From contig SLJY01000002.1 of NCBI GenBank assembly GCA_007134875.1, forward strand, positions 1 to 64,000: 64,000 nucleotides of DNA, in the 5' to 3' direction. This stretch comes from Desulfobacterales bacterium (GTDB lineage: Bacteria > Desulfobacterota > Desulfobacteria > Desulfobacterales > Desulfosalsimonadaceae). Made by a program: the position numbers and the translations under genes. Of this stretch, positions 9,209-19,591 are shown in pieces. Position 1 is the stretch's first letter; each line of letters opens with the position of its first letter. A model generated the notes under the pieces. It ran no database searches, was not told the DNA's origin, and worked only from the letters and a program-made list of their open reading frames with translations.

Positions 9209-10175
9209 GGTTTTGCAAAACCGAAAATCCCCGCCGGGCGATTACCTCGTTTCCGCAAGACGGGCATGCGGTGCTCTCGGTGCCGGCGCCCGGCACGTTT
9301 CCCGTATAGACATAACGAAGCCCCTTTTTAAAACCGATCCGCCGGGCTTCCATCAACTTTGACACGTCGGTTGCCGGCCGGTCCGTAAGCTGGTAGGTCG
9401 GATGAAACCGGCTCACATGCCACGGGGTGTGCTCCCCGAGATCCTGCGCTATGAATTCCGCCAGGCTGCCGAGTTCCTCGGCACCGTCGTTTGCCCCGGG
9501 GATAACCAGGGTGGTCACCTCGATGAATATACCCAGCGCCCGCATGCTGCGAAGCGTTTCGAGTACGGGCGCAAGTTTTGCGCCGCACTGGGTGTCGTAG
9601 AATTCCTCGGTAAAAGCCTTCAGGTCGACATTGGCCGCGTCCAGAAACGGCGCGACCATCTCCAGGGCCTCCCGGCTCATGTACCCGTTGGTGACAAAAA
9701 CGTTTTTCAGCCCTTTGTCATGGGCCAATCGCGCGGTATCCAGGGCCAGCTCAAAAAAAACCGTCGGCTCGGTATAGGTATAGGAGATGCTTTTGCACCC
9801 GGCCCGCAATGCGTCTTCCACCATCTGCTGCGGGGCAACCGCGTGCCCCATGATCGCCGATTTCCCGTCCTGGGCCATATGGGCGATATCCGCATTCTGG
9901 CAGAAGCGGCAGCGGAAATTGCAGCCCGCCGTGCCGATGGAGTAGGAGAGGCTTCCGGGATAAAAATGAAACAACGGCTTTTTTTCGATGGGATCGATGT
10001 TTCTTGCCACAACCTTGTCATAGACATGCGTCTCCAGACGCCCCCCACGGTTTTCCCTTACGCCGCAAATTCCTCTCCGTCCGTCTTTTATTGCGCACCG
10101 GTGGTTGCAAAGCCGGCATATTACCGCCTGTTTTTCCAGCTTGTCGTACAATAGTGCTTCCATGGCATTACACAC
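9147..10175 (-). CDS. amrS: AmmeMemoRadiSam-system radical SAM protein
   Basis: CRLCNHRCAIKDGRRGICGVREN; GCNFRCRFCQNADIA; SISYTYTEPTVFFE; YTGNVPG. Confidence 0.88.
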   Translation of the reverse strand: MCNAMEALLYDKLEKQAVICRLCNHRCAIKDGRRGICGVRENRGGRLETHVYDKVVARNIDPIEKKPLFHFYPGSLSYSIGTAGCNFRCRFCQNADIAHMAQDGKSAIMGHAVAPQQMVEDALRAGCKSISYTYTEPTVFFELALDTARLAHDKGLKNVFVTNGYMSREALEMVAPFLDAANVDLKAFTEEFYDTQCGAKLAPVLETLRSMRALGIFIEVTTLVIPGANDGAEELGSLAEFIAQDLGEHTPWHVSRFHPTYQLTDRPATDVSKLMEARRIGFKKGLRYVYTGNVPGAGTESTACPSCGNEVIARRGFSVLQNRVSNGRCPDCGGEVHGSGLG

Positions 10176-10195
10176 TGCATCAGGATTGAATCATT

Positions 10196-10367
10196 GACGG
10201 CTTCGTAAAAGTCCAATATCTGCGTTACGCGCAATTTCTCAGAATCTGCGGCTTACGCCCTGTAAACATACACGTACGCCAAGCACGCTGCATTCTTCGA
10301 AATTGCGCAAGCCTTGATCTTGAACTTTTTACAAAGCCGTCGGATCGAGACTTTTTACGAGTGCATC
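10196..10367 (-). repeat. Family-A palindromic element, long form (172 bp)
   Basis: GACGGCTTCGTAAAAGTCCAATATC...GACTTTTTACGAGTGCATC; perfect 7-bp flanking direct repeat AATCATT (10189-10195 / 10368-10374). Confidence 0.95.
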
Positions 10368-10454
10368 AATCATTACCGGTTTCGAAAAAACTTTCGATTT
10401 TTATTTCCATAATTTTGTATCAGCAGGGGGCAATGTCAATGCGAAACCCCGGAA

Positions 10455-11279
10455 TTATTTGAACGCGGTATTATTCTTCGCATTTTCGGTCCGTGACTGC
10501 TTTTTTTCCTTGTGGTACCGGCTGCAGCTTGCCACCCGGTTGCCGGCCGCCACGTTCTGCTCGACCATGGTTTTCAGGGCAAGCGGCATTGCGGTGTATC
10601 TCGGGACCGGAATGGCGTGGATGCCCGCAAAGCCGCCGAACGGGCTTTTCCCGAAACACCCCGAAGACTCCAGTCGGTGGCAGACGCCGGGTGCTGTAAA
10701 GGGAAGCTGAAGCACGGTCCGCCAGAAAAGGGGAACCTGCCCGAGCAGGGAATAAAGAATCTTTCGCACTTCCCCGATGCTGAAAAACCGCGCGTTGTCA
10801 TAAATGGAAGACCGGACGAACCGCCTTGCCCGAAGCCTGGCGACATAGGCCGAGTGCCGGTTGAGAAATCCGATAAAGACGCTGTCCTTGGCCACCCGGC
10901 AGGCCTCTGACAATGCTTCGACCGGATCGTCGACAAACTCAAGGGTTAAAAACAGGCTGACATGGTTGAATGCGTTGTCCTCAAACGGCAGGTCCTCTGC
11001 ATATCCTTTGTGAAAATCGACCCTGTGCCCCAGGTTTTCCCTGGCAACCCCGATCATGGCATCGGATGGATCAATGCCGGTCAGGCTGATCCCCTTTCCG
11101 AGATAAGGCCGGATGCTCTCGCCCGTGCCGCACCCCACATCAAGCAGGCTTTCCCCAAACACGGGCCGCAGCATGGAACGCATGAGTCCCGTTTCCAGCG
11201 CCAGTACACGCCGGTTTTTCCCGTCATAGAGCCATCTCTGGTAATGCTGCGCGTCATCCGCGTTAAATACGTATCCCAT
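10455..11279 (-). CDS. Class I SAM-dependent methyltransferase
   Basis: LLDVGCGTGESIRPYLGKGISLTGIDPSDAMI motif I; EDLPFEDNAFNHVSLFLTLEFVDDP. Confidence 0.82.
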   Translation of the reverse strand: MGYVFNADDAQHYQRWLYDGKNRRVLALETGLMRSMLRPVFGESLLDVGCGTGESIRPYLGKGISLTGIDPSDAMIGVARENLGHRVDFHKGYAEDLPFEDNAFNHVSLFLTLEFVDDPVEALSEACRVAKDSVFIGFLNRHSAYVARLRARRFVRSSIYDNARFFSIGEVRKILYSLLGQVPLFWRTVLQLPFTAPGVCHRLESSGCFGKSPFGGFAGIHAIPVPRYTAMPLALKTMVEQNVAAGNRVASCSRYHKEKKQSRTENAKNNTAFK

Positions 11280-11630
11280 GAACTTCTTGTAAAAAATTCC
11301 GCCCCCGTTTGCAACAAAAAAATTAGGGGTTGGACCAACTCATCCAATTAAAATTATTACAAATAGATTGCAATATTGCCCCTTTTTCATGCTTAGAACC
11401 ATCTTTTCGGCCTCAAAAACAGGCTTCTAAAACATTCCCCCCGCCGCCACAGCGCCATAGGATGTGCTGACGATGATATTGGACTTTTAAAGAAGTCATC
11501 ATTATTAATTTCGGATATTTCAACGGATCCGAGCCCAAAAAAAACTTGTTATAGTCAGGAAATATGCATATATAGTGCGTAAACGGTCAAACCGAAGCGT
11601 GAAAGGAATAAAAGTAAGGAAAGGATTTCC

Positions 11631-14264
11631 ATGCACCACAATGACCATACGGCAGTCCGTCCGGTGAACTACCGGATCAAAATAGAGCCGGACACGATCC
11701 ATTACCGCTTTGCCGGCCGCCTGGCGATCGAGCTGAACGCGGAAGCACCTTCCGGCACGGTCCGGCTCAACAGCATAGACCTTTCGATCTCCCGCTGTGC
11801 GCTTAAAACCCAAAGCAGGGCGGTACCCCTGGCTTTTCAGGTCGATCCCGGGGAAGAAACCCTCACCATCTTCCTGCCGGAGCCTGTATCCGGCCCGTTT
11901 GAGCTGGCAATCGACTACTACGGTGAAATCTCCGATAAAATGGCCGGTTTGTACAAAAGCACCTACCGCCGGGGAAAGGAAACCAGCGTCATCGCCGTGA
12001 CGCAGTTCCAGGAAAGCGATGCCCGGCGTGTATTTCCCTGTTATGACCAGCCCGTGCACAAGGCCCGCTTTGAATTCTCGATCACCGTGAATGCAGCGCT
12101 TTCCGTGATCAGCAACATGCCGGCGGCCAGCGAGCAGTACCGTGAAAAAGGCAAAAGGGAAATCGTTTTTCAGCCGACCCCGCCCATGTCCACCTATCTC
12201 CTGTTTATCGGCATCGGGGATTTCAGAATCATAGTCGACGACCTGGACCGCCGGGTGCGCGCAGCAATCCTTCCCGGAATGGAGGAAAGTGTCCGATACG
12301 GGCTTGCCTTTGCCAGAAAATCGCTTCACTACTGCGAAAAACAATACCGGCGCGCCTACCCGCTTCCCAAGGTGGATTTGGTGGCCGTGCCCGATTTCGC
12401 CTTCGGAGCCATGGAAAACTGGGGCGCCATCACCTTCCGGGAGAACCTTCTCCTGTTTGATCCGGATCATACCGATGCCGGGGGGGAAGAGCGCATCTGC
12501 GAGGTGATCGCCCATGAAATGGCCCACCAGTGGTTCGGGAACCTGGTCACCCCGTCGGACTGGAAATACTTGTGGCTAAACGAGAGCTTTGCAACATATT
12601 TCGGCTACGGCGCCATCGACCATTATCATCCGGACTGGAACATCTGGGACAACTTCATCGAAACACAACTCGAAACGGCGCTGAACCGCGACGCCCTCAC
12701 CGATACCATCCCCATCGAAATCCCCGGCGGGGATCACGTGGTCATCAACAACTCCACGGCACCCGTCATCTACTCCAAGGGCGGATCCCTTCTGAGACAG
12801 ATCATCGGATTCGTTGGAGAAGAGGCGTTTTCCGACGGTCTTTCGCGTTATATCGAACGCCACGCCTACGGGTGCGCCGAAAGCGCCGATCTATGGAGGG
12901 CGCTTGAAGATGCCTCGGACAAACCGGTTTCCTCCATCATGGAAAAATGGGTCCTTCAAGCCGGACACCCCATAGTATCGGCATCCCGGCGGAAAGACAC
13001 CCTTTTGCTCGAACAGGGGCGGTTTTCCTTTTTGGCCGGGGATGTGCTTGGAGATACCCCTGGGGATATGTCCGGAAATATGCCTGGGGGCACGAATGAC
13101 GCCGTATGGCCGATTCCCATGGTGATCCGCCTCTACGGGGAAAACGGGGAGCAAACCGTGCTGGCCCGGACTTTCGACCAAAAGAAAACGGAAGTCGAAC
13201 TCGAACCCGGGACCCGGGCCTACACCATCAACGACGGATTCACGGGATTCTACCGCTCCAGCTACGCCGATGAGGCCAACCGGCAAAACCTGCTTGCTAT
13301 GGCCCGAAGCGGTCTGTTGCCGGCCCCGGACCGGTTCGGCCTGCTAAGCGACCGCTTTGCGCTCACCATGGCGGGGGATATCCACCCGTCCGGCTTCCTT
13401 GCCGACCTGGATCACCTGGAAAACGAAACCGACCCCCTTCCGCTGATGTTTATACTGGATCAACTGTTTCTTCTCCGGCTCCTTCAGGTGGATGACGGGG
13501 CCGATGATGGCCTGGACAACGGGCCGGGCGGCGGGATCGGACAAACAGGCGGCGAGCGTCAGCTCTCCGATGATCCCGGCGCCAGACTGGCCGGATGGAT
13601 CGGAGAGACCTCCGGCCGCTTTGGTTTTTTGCCCCGCAAATCCGACACGCACGGCATGCTCCGGCTTAAAAACAAGATGCTCTGGTACGGCGTGCTGGTG
13701 GACGCCGCCGGGGCCCGGCAGGTAGGCGCGGAGCAGTTCGACCGGATTCTGTCCGGGCACAGTGTCAGCCCCGATATCGCCCTTGCCGCGCTTCAGGCGG
13801 GCGCATACCTGGAAAACGAGCGGGCCTTCGACTGGTTCGCCTACCGGCTGGAAGCCGCCGACAGCGAACAGGAGCGCCAGAACGCCGCCCGCGCCATGGG
13901 ATGCTTCTCCCAGACGGACACGACCGCCAGGGTCCTGGCGTTCATCCTCACGGAGATTCCCCAACGCAACATGCACCTGCCGGTGGCATGGATGGCCGCG
14001 AACCCTCGCGCCAGGGGTCTGCTGTGGGATTGGTTCATCCGGCACACCGACCGCTTGGAGCAGATTCATCCGCTTATCTTCGAGCGCATTGTCGTTTCGA
14101 TCACCCCCATGGGCTCTCCGATGGTCCCTGTGGGCAGCGAAGATGAAATCCGGGATTTTCTCCGGTCTTTCGAGGCCGAAAGGCCGCTTTTGCAGCCGGC
14201 AATCCGCATGAGTCTCGAAAAAAGGGACGTATACAAACGGCTCCGGGAAGCCCTCCGGGAATAA
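11631..14264 (+). CDS. M1-family metalloaminopeptidase
   Basis: GAMENWGAITFRE (GAMEN); HEMAHQWFGNLVTPSDWKYLWLNESFATYF (HExxH...E). Confidence 0.93.
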   Translation: MHHNDHTAVRPVNYRIKIEPDTIHYRFAGRLAIELNAEAPSGTVRLNSIDLSISRCALKTQSRAVPLAFQVDPGEETLTIFLPEPVSGPFELAIDYYGEISDKMAGLYKSTYRRGKETSVIAVTQFQESDARRVFPCYDQPVHKARFEFSITVNAALSVISNMPAASEQYREKGKREIVFQPTPPMSTYLLFIGIGDFRIIVDDLDRRVRAAILPGMEESVRYGLAFARKSLHYCEKQYRRAYPLPKVDLVAVPDFAFGAMENWGAITFRENLLLFDPDHTDAGGEERICEVIAHEMAHQWFGNLVTPSDWKYLWLNESFATYFGYGAIDHYHPDWNIWDNFIETQLETALNRDALTDTIPIEIPGGDHVVINNSTAPVIYSKGGSLLRQIIGFVGEEAFSDGLSRYIERHAYGCAESADLWRALEDASDKPVSSIMEKWVLQAGHPIVSASRRKDTLLLEQGRFSFLAGDVLGDTPGDMSGNMPGGTNDAVWPIPMVIRLYGENGEQTVLARTFDQKKTEVELEPGTRAYTINDGFTGFYRSSYADEANRQNLLAMARSGLLPAPDRFGLLSDRFALTMAGDIHPSGFLADLDHLENETDPLPLMFILDQLFLLRLLQVDDGADDGLDNGPGGGIGQTGGERQLSDDPGARLAGWIGETSGRFGFLPRKSDTHGMLRLKNKMLWYGVLVDAAGARQVGAEQFDRILSGHSVSPDIALAALQAGAYLENERAFDWFAYRLEAADSEQERQNAARAMGCFSQTDTTARVLAFILTEIPQRNMHLPVAWMAANPRARGLLWDWFIRHTDRLEQIHPLIFERIVVSITPMGSPMVPVGSEDEIRDFLRSFEAERPLLQPAIRMSLEKRDVYKRLREALRE

Positions 14265-14308
14265 GAAGCCGCGACGGAAAAAACCAGGAAAAAAAAGGCG
14301 CGAAAAGC

Positions 14309-15160
14309 ATGATCTTCAGCAAATATCACGGACTGGGCAACGATTACATCGTGATCGACCCGGAACGGGAAACGGCAAAGCTCACGGAAAACCGCATCCG
14401 CCGCATCTGCCATCGCAGCTACGGCATCGGCTCCGACGGCATTTTGTGGGGCCCGTTTCACAAAGGACAGGCAAGCGCACCCGCGGTCCGCATCTTCAAC
14501 CCGGATGGGAGCGAGGCGGAAAAAAGCGGCAACGGCCTTCGGATTTTCGCCCGCTACCTCTATGATCGCGGAACGGTTTCGGAAGAAGCCTTTGTGATTT
14601 CGACCGCCGGCGGAAACGTAACGGCCCGTGTACGGGAGGGCGGCGGGAGCATCGCCGTTGAGATGGGCCGGGTACGTTTTGACAGCCGGGAGATCCCGGT
14701 GGAAGGAGATCCCCGCGAAGTCCTGAACGAACCCCTGGAAATCGACCGGGAGCGCCTGATCGTCTGCTGTGCCACCATCGGAAACCCTCACTGCATCATC
14801 TTTGAGAACAACCTGGACACGAACCGGGTCAAGGCCCTGGGTCCGAAAATCGAGAATCACCCGATGTTTCCCCGTCGCACCAACGTGCAGTTCGCGCGGG
14901 TTGCGGATGAAAACCGTATCGAAATCGAAATATGGGAAAGGGGTGCGGGCTACACCCTGGCATCGGGCTCCAGCGCATCCGCCACCGCGGCCGCGGCACG
15001 CCGTCTGGGGCTTTGCGCCCCGGAGGTATCCGTCCATATGCCCGGAGGCGTCCTGGATATCACCATCGGCCCGGATTACGATATCTTCATGTCCGGCCCG
15101 GTCACACGCATTGCCGAAGGCACCCTGTACAATGAGATGTTCGAAGAAGACATCGCCTGA
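14309..15160 (+). CDS. dapF: Diaminopimelate epimerase
   Basis: KYHGLGNDYIVID; FNPDGSEAEKSGNGLRIFARYL; ERGAGYTLASGSSASATAAAARRLG. Confidence 0.93.
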   Translation: MIFSKYHGLGNDYIVIDPERETAKLTENRIRRICHRSYGIGSDGILWGPFHKGQASAPAVRIFNPDGSEAEKSGNGLRIFARYLYDRGTVSEEAFVISTAGGNVTARVREGGGSIAVEMGRVRFDSREIPVEGDPREVLNEPLEIDRERLIVCCATIGNPHCIIFENNLDTNRVKALGPKIENHPMFPRRTNVQFARVADENRIEIEIWERGAGYTLASGSSASATAAAARRLGLCAPEVSVHMPGGVLDITIGPDYDIFMSGPVTRIAEGTLYNEMFEEDIA

Positions 15161-15258
15161 CAGGAATATAGGATGTGCTGTTCAATTGTCCCGACAGAGG
15201 ATAAAACCAATAGCCGTCAAGCCTGATCAAAACGAACACCCGATACGACAAGAAAACC

Positions 15259-16497
15259 ATGACAAAAGAATTCTTCAGCGTAACCCCGGTGGAAACGGTT
15301 TTTGAGCACATCTCGGGATTTTCCCCGACCCATGCCGAGACGATCGACATCGCCGATGCAGCAGGGCGTGTGCTGGCCGCCGAAATCACCGCGGACATGG
15401 ATCTTCCGGGATTCGACCGCTCCACCATGGACGGCTACGCCGTGCGCGCCGCCGACACTTTCGGCGCATCCGAGGGGAATCCAGCCTACCTGGAAATCAT
15501 CGGATCCATCGCCATGGGCGAAACGCCGGACATCGCCGTCCGGGCCGGCCGCGCCGCCCGCATCGCAACCGGCGGCATGCTCCCGCCGGGCTCGGATGCC
15601 GTGGTAATGATCGAGCATACCTCGGAGCTTGATGAAACCACCATCGAGGTCTACCGGCGGGTGGCGCCCGGTGCGCATGTGATCACAAAAGACGAGGATT
15701 TCAGGAAAGACGAGCACATCCTTTCGCCGGGCCGGCGCCTGATGACCAGCGAGATCGGGGTCATCGCCGCAATGGGACAAAGCAACGTTTCCGTCTTCAA
15801 AAAACCCGTGGTGGGCATCATTTCCACGGGGGACGAAGTGGTGCCGGCCGACACCAAGCCGGAAGCCGGCTGCATCCGGGATATCAACACCCATACCCTC
15901 ACTGCCGCGATCCACGGATGCGGCGGCATTCCCCGTTCTTACGGTATCGTGGCGGACCGCTTCGACGAACTCTTCCATATCGTTCAAAAGGTCCTGGAGG
16001 AATCGGATATCGTGATCCTTTCCGGCGGAAGCTCCGTAGGAACGCGCGATCTAACCATCGAGGTGATCGAGGCATTGGGCGACGCCCTTATCCTGGCGCA
16101 CGGCCTGCCGGTGCGACCCGGAAAACCCACCATTCTCGCCACATGCGGCAGCAAGATTTTATGGGGACTTCCCGGCCATGTTGCCTCGGCAATGGTGATC
16201 TTCGACGTATTCGTGCGCCCCTGCATCCGGCAGGTTGGCGGGGACGGCGAACCCATGCGGGAAAAGCATGCCCTTTTCGCCACTCTCACGCGCAACATCG
16301 CATCCGCACAGGGACGCATCGACTACGTGCGCGTTCGGGTGGAGGAACAAGACGGGGCATACCTCGCCCGGCCGGTACTGGGACCGTCCGGCCTGATCCG
16401 CCCCATGCTCGAGGCCGACGGCCTGATCCGCATCGGGATGAATACCGAGGGGCTCCTGAAAGGGACGGAAGTCAGGGTGATCCCCTTTGCCACATGA
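15259..16497 (+). CDS. moeA: Molybdopterin molybdenumtransferase MoeA
   Basis: DLPGFDRSTMDGYAVRAADT; VGIISTGDEVV; LSGGSSVGTRD; LPVRPGKPTILA. Confidence 0.92.
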   Translation: MTKEFFSVTPVETVFEHISGFSPTHAETIDIADAAGRVLAAEITADMDLPGFDRSTMDGYAVRAADTFGASEGNPAYLEIIGSIAMGETPDIAVRAGRAARIATGGMLPPGSDAVVMIEHTSELDETTIEVYRRVAPGAHVITKDEDFRKDEHILSPGRRLMTSEIGVIAAMGQSNVSVFKKPVVGIISTGDEVVPADTKPEAGCIRDINTHTLTAAIHGCGGIPRSYGIVADRFDELFHIVQKVLEESDIVILSGGSSVGTRDLTIEVIEALGDALILAHGLPVRPGKPTILATCGSKILWGLPGHVASAMVIFDVFVRPCIRQVGGDGEPMREKHALFATLTRNIASAQGRIDYVRVRVEEQDGAYLARPVLGPSGLIRPMLEADGLIRIGMNTEGLLKGTEVRVIPFAT

Positions 16498-16635
16498 CGC
16501 TTATCTGGCGTTCCCCCCCGCCGTCGAATCCGACAGCAGGGTTACGAAATCGCAATCGCAATCGGGATCGAAAGCAAAACCGCATCATCACCCGGAGTCA
16601 CCTGAAGGTCGTAAAAAATCGCTAATCCGATCGTT

Positions 16636-16786
16636 GATGCACTCGTAAAAAGTCACGATCTGACGGCTTTGTAAAAGGTCCAATACCAATGCTTGCGCAA
16701 TTCAGCAGAATGCAGCGTACTTGGCGCACGTGACATTCTGAGGAATCGCGCGCAGGCAAAGATATTGGACCTTTTACAAAGCCGTC
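16636..16786 (+). repeat. Family-A palindromic element, short form (151 bp)
   Basis: GATGCACTCGTAAAAAGTCACGATCTGACGGC...GATATTGGACCTTTTACAAAGCCGTC. Confidence 0.92.
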
Positions 16787-16838
16787 AAGCTTGAACTATG
16801 AAGAAAAATCCTTACATTGTCAGCCAATCTAAGCCCGA

Positions 16839-18854
16839 ATGCGCTGCAACCTGTTTATAATCAAACGGAAAAATGCGATGAGCACCTCCCGCAACATCTA
16901 TCTCCAAATGCACGATCTGGAAGGGGCGAAAAAGGCCATGTTCGAGGCCTTTGCGGATATCGGAAAATTACATGACGCACTGGCGGTGGCGTCCTTGGAC
17001 GCGGTAGGTCGCATCCTCGCGGAGCCCGTTTTTGCAAAACTTTCCTCCCCCGCCTTTCACGCAGCCGCCATGGACGGGATCGCGGTGCGGGCCGAAACCA
17101 CCTACGGGGCAAGCGAATCCCGCCCTAAGACCCTTTCCATCGGCACGGAGGCCGTATTTATCAACACGGGCCATATCATGCCGGACGACTATAACGCGGT
17201 CATCATGATCGAGCACGTCGTTGAGGTGGACGAAAAAACCATAGAAATCGAGGCGCCGGCCTTTCCCTGGCAAAACGTCCGCCGCATGGGCGAGGACATC
17301 GTCGCAACCGAGCTGCTTTTCCCCCGGCACCACGAGATTACGCCCTATTGCTTAGGCGCGCTTCTTGCCGGCGGCATTGACCGGGTGAACGTGCTTGAAA
17401 AACCGAAAATCCTGATTCTTCCCACCGGAAACGAGCTGCTTGCTCTGTCCGGGCTTTCGGAAGCCGCGCTTTTCCGGGGCAGCGTGGTGGAGTCCAATTC
17501 GCACGTACTGGGCAAAATGGCCGAACAGGCCGGCGCGGAAGTGACCCATCACGAAATCATCGCTGACGACACCGACGTCATCCGGGAAACGCTCAAGCGG
17601 CATGCCGCACCCGAAGAAGCCAAAGACGGATTCGACATGATCCTCCTTTTGGGCGGCTCGTCCGCCGGCAGCGAGGATTACACCCGAAAGGTCGTCGCCG
17701 ATCTCGGCGAGGTCCTGGTGCACGGCGTGACCATCATGCCCGGCAAGCCGACCATCATCGGAAAAATGCCGGCCCGGAGCGAAAAGAAGCGCACTATCCC
17801 GGTGTTCGGCGTACCGGGATACCCGGTGTCCGCGATCATATGCTTCGAGCATTTCATCGCGCCGCTTTTGTATGCGATGCAAAACCGGCGGATGCCCCCG
17901 GAAAAGAAAATATCGGTCCTTCCCACCAAAAAGCTGGCTTCCCGGCTCGGCATGGAGGAGTTTCTACGGGTTAAGCTGGGCCGCGTGGAAGACCGGATCG
18001 TCGCCACACCCCTGCCCCGGGGTGCCGGAACCATCACGTCCATCACGGAGGCCGACGGCGTCATCCGGGTGCCCGCGGATGTCGAGGGAATCCGGGAAAA
18101 CGAAGCGGTGACCGCCCGACTGCTCCGGGACGAGGCCGCCATCGACGACACCATCGTAGCGGTGGGCAGCCATGATAACACCATCGACATCCTGTCCGAT
18201 ATGATTAAAGCGGAAAGCCATCGCTACAGCCTTTCCTCCAGCCATGTCGGCTCCATGGGCGGTCTTGCGGCGGTGCGCAAAAACCTCTGCCACATCGCCG
18301 GGACGCACCTGCTCGACACCGCCGACGGATCCTACAATATATCGTACATCAAACAGTACATCCCCGGCGCGCACATCCGCCTGATCCACCTGCTCCGGCG
18401 CGAACAGGGTCTTATCGTCGCTCCCGGCAACCCGAAGGGTATCCGGGGCATCCGGGATCTGACCAGAAAGGACGTGGCTTTCATCAACCGCCAGGCGGGC
18501 TCGGGCACACGGATCCTGCTCGACTATCACATGGCGCAGGAAACCATCGATCCCGGCGATGTTGCGGGATACGAAAACGAGGAATTCACACACATGGCGG
18601 TTGCCGTCGCCGTGCTGGGCCAAACCGCCGATGCGGGCCTTGGCATCTTCGCGGCGGCAAAGGCGCTGGGACTCGATTTCATACCCGTTGCAACCGAGTC
18701 CTACGATCTGGTGATACCGGAAAAATTCATCGGTACCCCGCAGATCGAACTGCTGCTTTCGGTGATCCGTTCGGCGGCTTTTCAGGCAAGGGTTCGGGAA
18801 TTGGGCGGATATCACACAGAGGATACGGGAAAAGAAATATATAAAACGCCGTAA
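16839..18854 (+). CDS. MoeA-like protein fused to C-terminal periplasmic-binding-protein-like (PBP_like) domain
   Basis: N-terminal MoeA motifs (FHAAAMDGIAVRAETT, LLLGGSSAGSEDYT, GVTIMPGKPTIIG) then IVAVGSHDNTIDILSDMIKAESHRYSLSSSHVGSMGGLAAVRKNLCHIAGTHLLD...FINRQAGSGTRILLDYHM. Likely start is the internal Met of MSTSRNIYLQ. Confidence 0.85.
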   Translation: MRCNLFIIKRKNAMSTSRNIYLQMHDLEGAKKAMFEAFADIGKLHDALAVASLDAVGRILAEPVFAKLSSPAFHAAAMDGIAVRAETTYGASESRPKTLSIGTEAVFINTGHIMPDDYNAVIMIEHVVEVDEKTIEIEAPAFPWQNVRRMGEDIVATELLFPRHHEITPYCLGALLAGGIDRVNVLEKPKILILPTGNELLALSGLSEAALFRGSVVESNSHVLGKMAEQAGAEVTHHEIIADDTDVIRETLKRHAAPEEAKDGFDMILLLGGSSAGSEDYTRKVVADLGEVLVHGVTIMPGKPTIIGKMPARSEKKRTIPVFGVPGYPVSAIICFEHFIAPLLYAMQNRRMPPEKKISVLPTKKLASRLGMEEFLRVKLGRVEDRIVATPLPRGAGTITSITEADGVIRVPADVEGIRENEAVTARLLRDEAAIDDTIVAVGSHDNTIDILSDMIKAESHRYSLSSSHVGSMGGLAAVRKNLCHIAGTHLLDTADGSYNISYIKQYIPGAHIRLIHLLRREQGLIVAPGNPKGIRGIRDLTRKDVAFINRQAGSGTRILLDYHMAQETIDPGDVAGYENEEFTHMAVAVAVLGQTADAGLGIFAAAKALGLDFIPVATESYDLVIPEKFIGTPQIELLLSVIRSAAFQARVRELGGYHTEDTGKEIYKTP

Positions 18855-18855
18855 T

Positions 18856-19269
18856 ATGCCATTTGAAGTCATCGACCATACCGCCGATACCGGCATCCGG
18901 GTGTGGGCGCCCGATTTTGCGGTGCTTATTTCGGAAGCCGCCCGGGGAATGTTTACCCAGATCACCGACACGGAAGCAATCGATGTGACGACGGTGAATA
19001 TCGTCGCAGCCGACGGAATCGATAAAACCGATCTGGTGATCAATGTGCTGCGCGAACTGCTTTTTCTTTTTACCGGCGGCAATCTGCTGGTGCGATGGTT
19101 CGCCGTCGACACGGCGGATGGTAACGCCGTGAGCGGCCTGGCCGGATGCGAGCCGTTCGATCCGGAAAAGCATCCCGTCCGCAACGATATCAAGGCGGTA
19201 ACCTATGCCGGCGGAGACATCAAAGTTTTGCCGGACGGGTTGGAGATTACTATTATTTTTGATATATAG
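18856..19269 (+). CDS. Archease-family protein
   Basis: MPFEVIDHTADTGIRVWAPDFAVLISEAARGMFTQITD; next to RtcB. Confidence 0.87.
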   Translation: MPFEVIDHTADTGIRVWAPDFAVLISEAARGMFTQITDTEAIDVTTVNIVAADGIDKTDLVINVLRELLFLFTGGNLLVRWFAVDTADGNAVSGLAGCEPFDPEKHPVRNDIKAVTYAGGDIKVLPDGLEITIIFDI

Positions 19270-19345
19270 AGCCTGAAAGAAAGCCGGGATCTTTCATCAA
19301 GGTCAAAGCCGACAACCATTTAACCGGGATATTGGGGTTTCCGAA
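19265..19345 (+). repeat. Family-B partial copy at archease stop codon
   Basis: TATAGAGCCTGAAAGAAAGCCGGGATCTTTCATCAAGGTCAAAGCCGACAACCATTTAACCGGGATATTGG aligns with the left half of the 27839 copy. Confidence 0.68.
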
Positions 19346-19351
19346 TCCAAA

Positions 19352-19496
19352 TCGAAATCGCAATCGGGATCGGGACCGGGATCGAAACCGCATCAACATA
19401 AAAAAATCCAAACAAGTTCCTTGATCCCTGCAAAGTCAGGCGGTGTTGAGGGCCGTCGAATAAAAAAGCCGATTTCGATTTCGATTGCGATTTCGA
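19352..19496. repeat. Family-E hexanucleotide-type inverted repeat between archease and rtcB
   Basis: TCGAAATCGCAATCG (19352-19366) and CGATTGCGATTTCGA (19482-19496) are perfect reverse complements; arms are built from AATCGN units. Confidence 0.8.
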
Positions 19497-19591
19497 AAAA
19501 AAACGAGTCCCGGATGCAAGCGGTGGAACAACTTGTTTCCATACAGTTACTGCACCACTGCCAAACCGATTGACGAATTCGGAAAATTACA

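Noticed and set aside
8126-10175. KamA-like and AmrS genes as a joint new radical-SAM system
   Set aside because: They overlap only at their ends, belong to known families, and no partner (EF-P, AMMECR1, MEMO1) is in the window to support a shared function.
11520-12527. 335-aa minus-strand ORF opposite the M1 aminopeptidase
   Set aside because: Antisense shadow of a strongly supported CDS.
13040-13100. Repetitive GDVLGDTPGDMSGNMPGG stretch in the M1 aminopeptidase
   Set aside because: Probably a surface loop insertion in a paralogue-rich family; not enough evidence for anything unusual.
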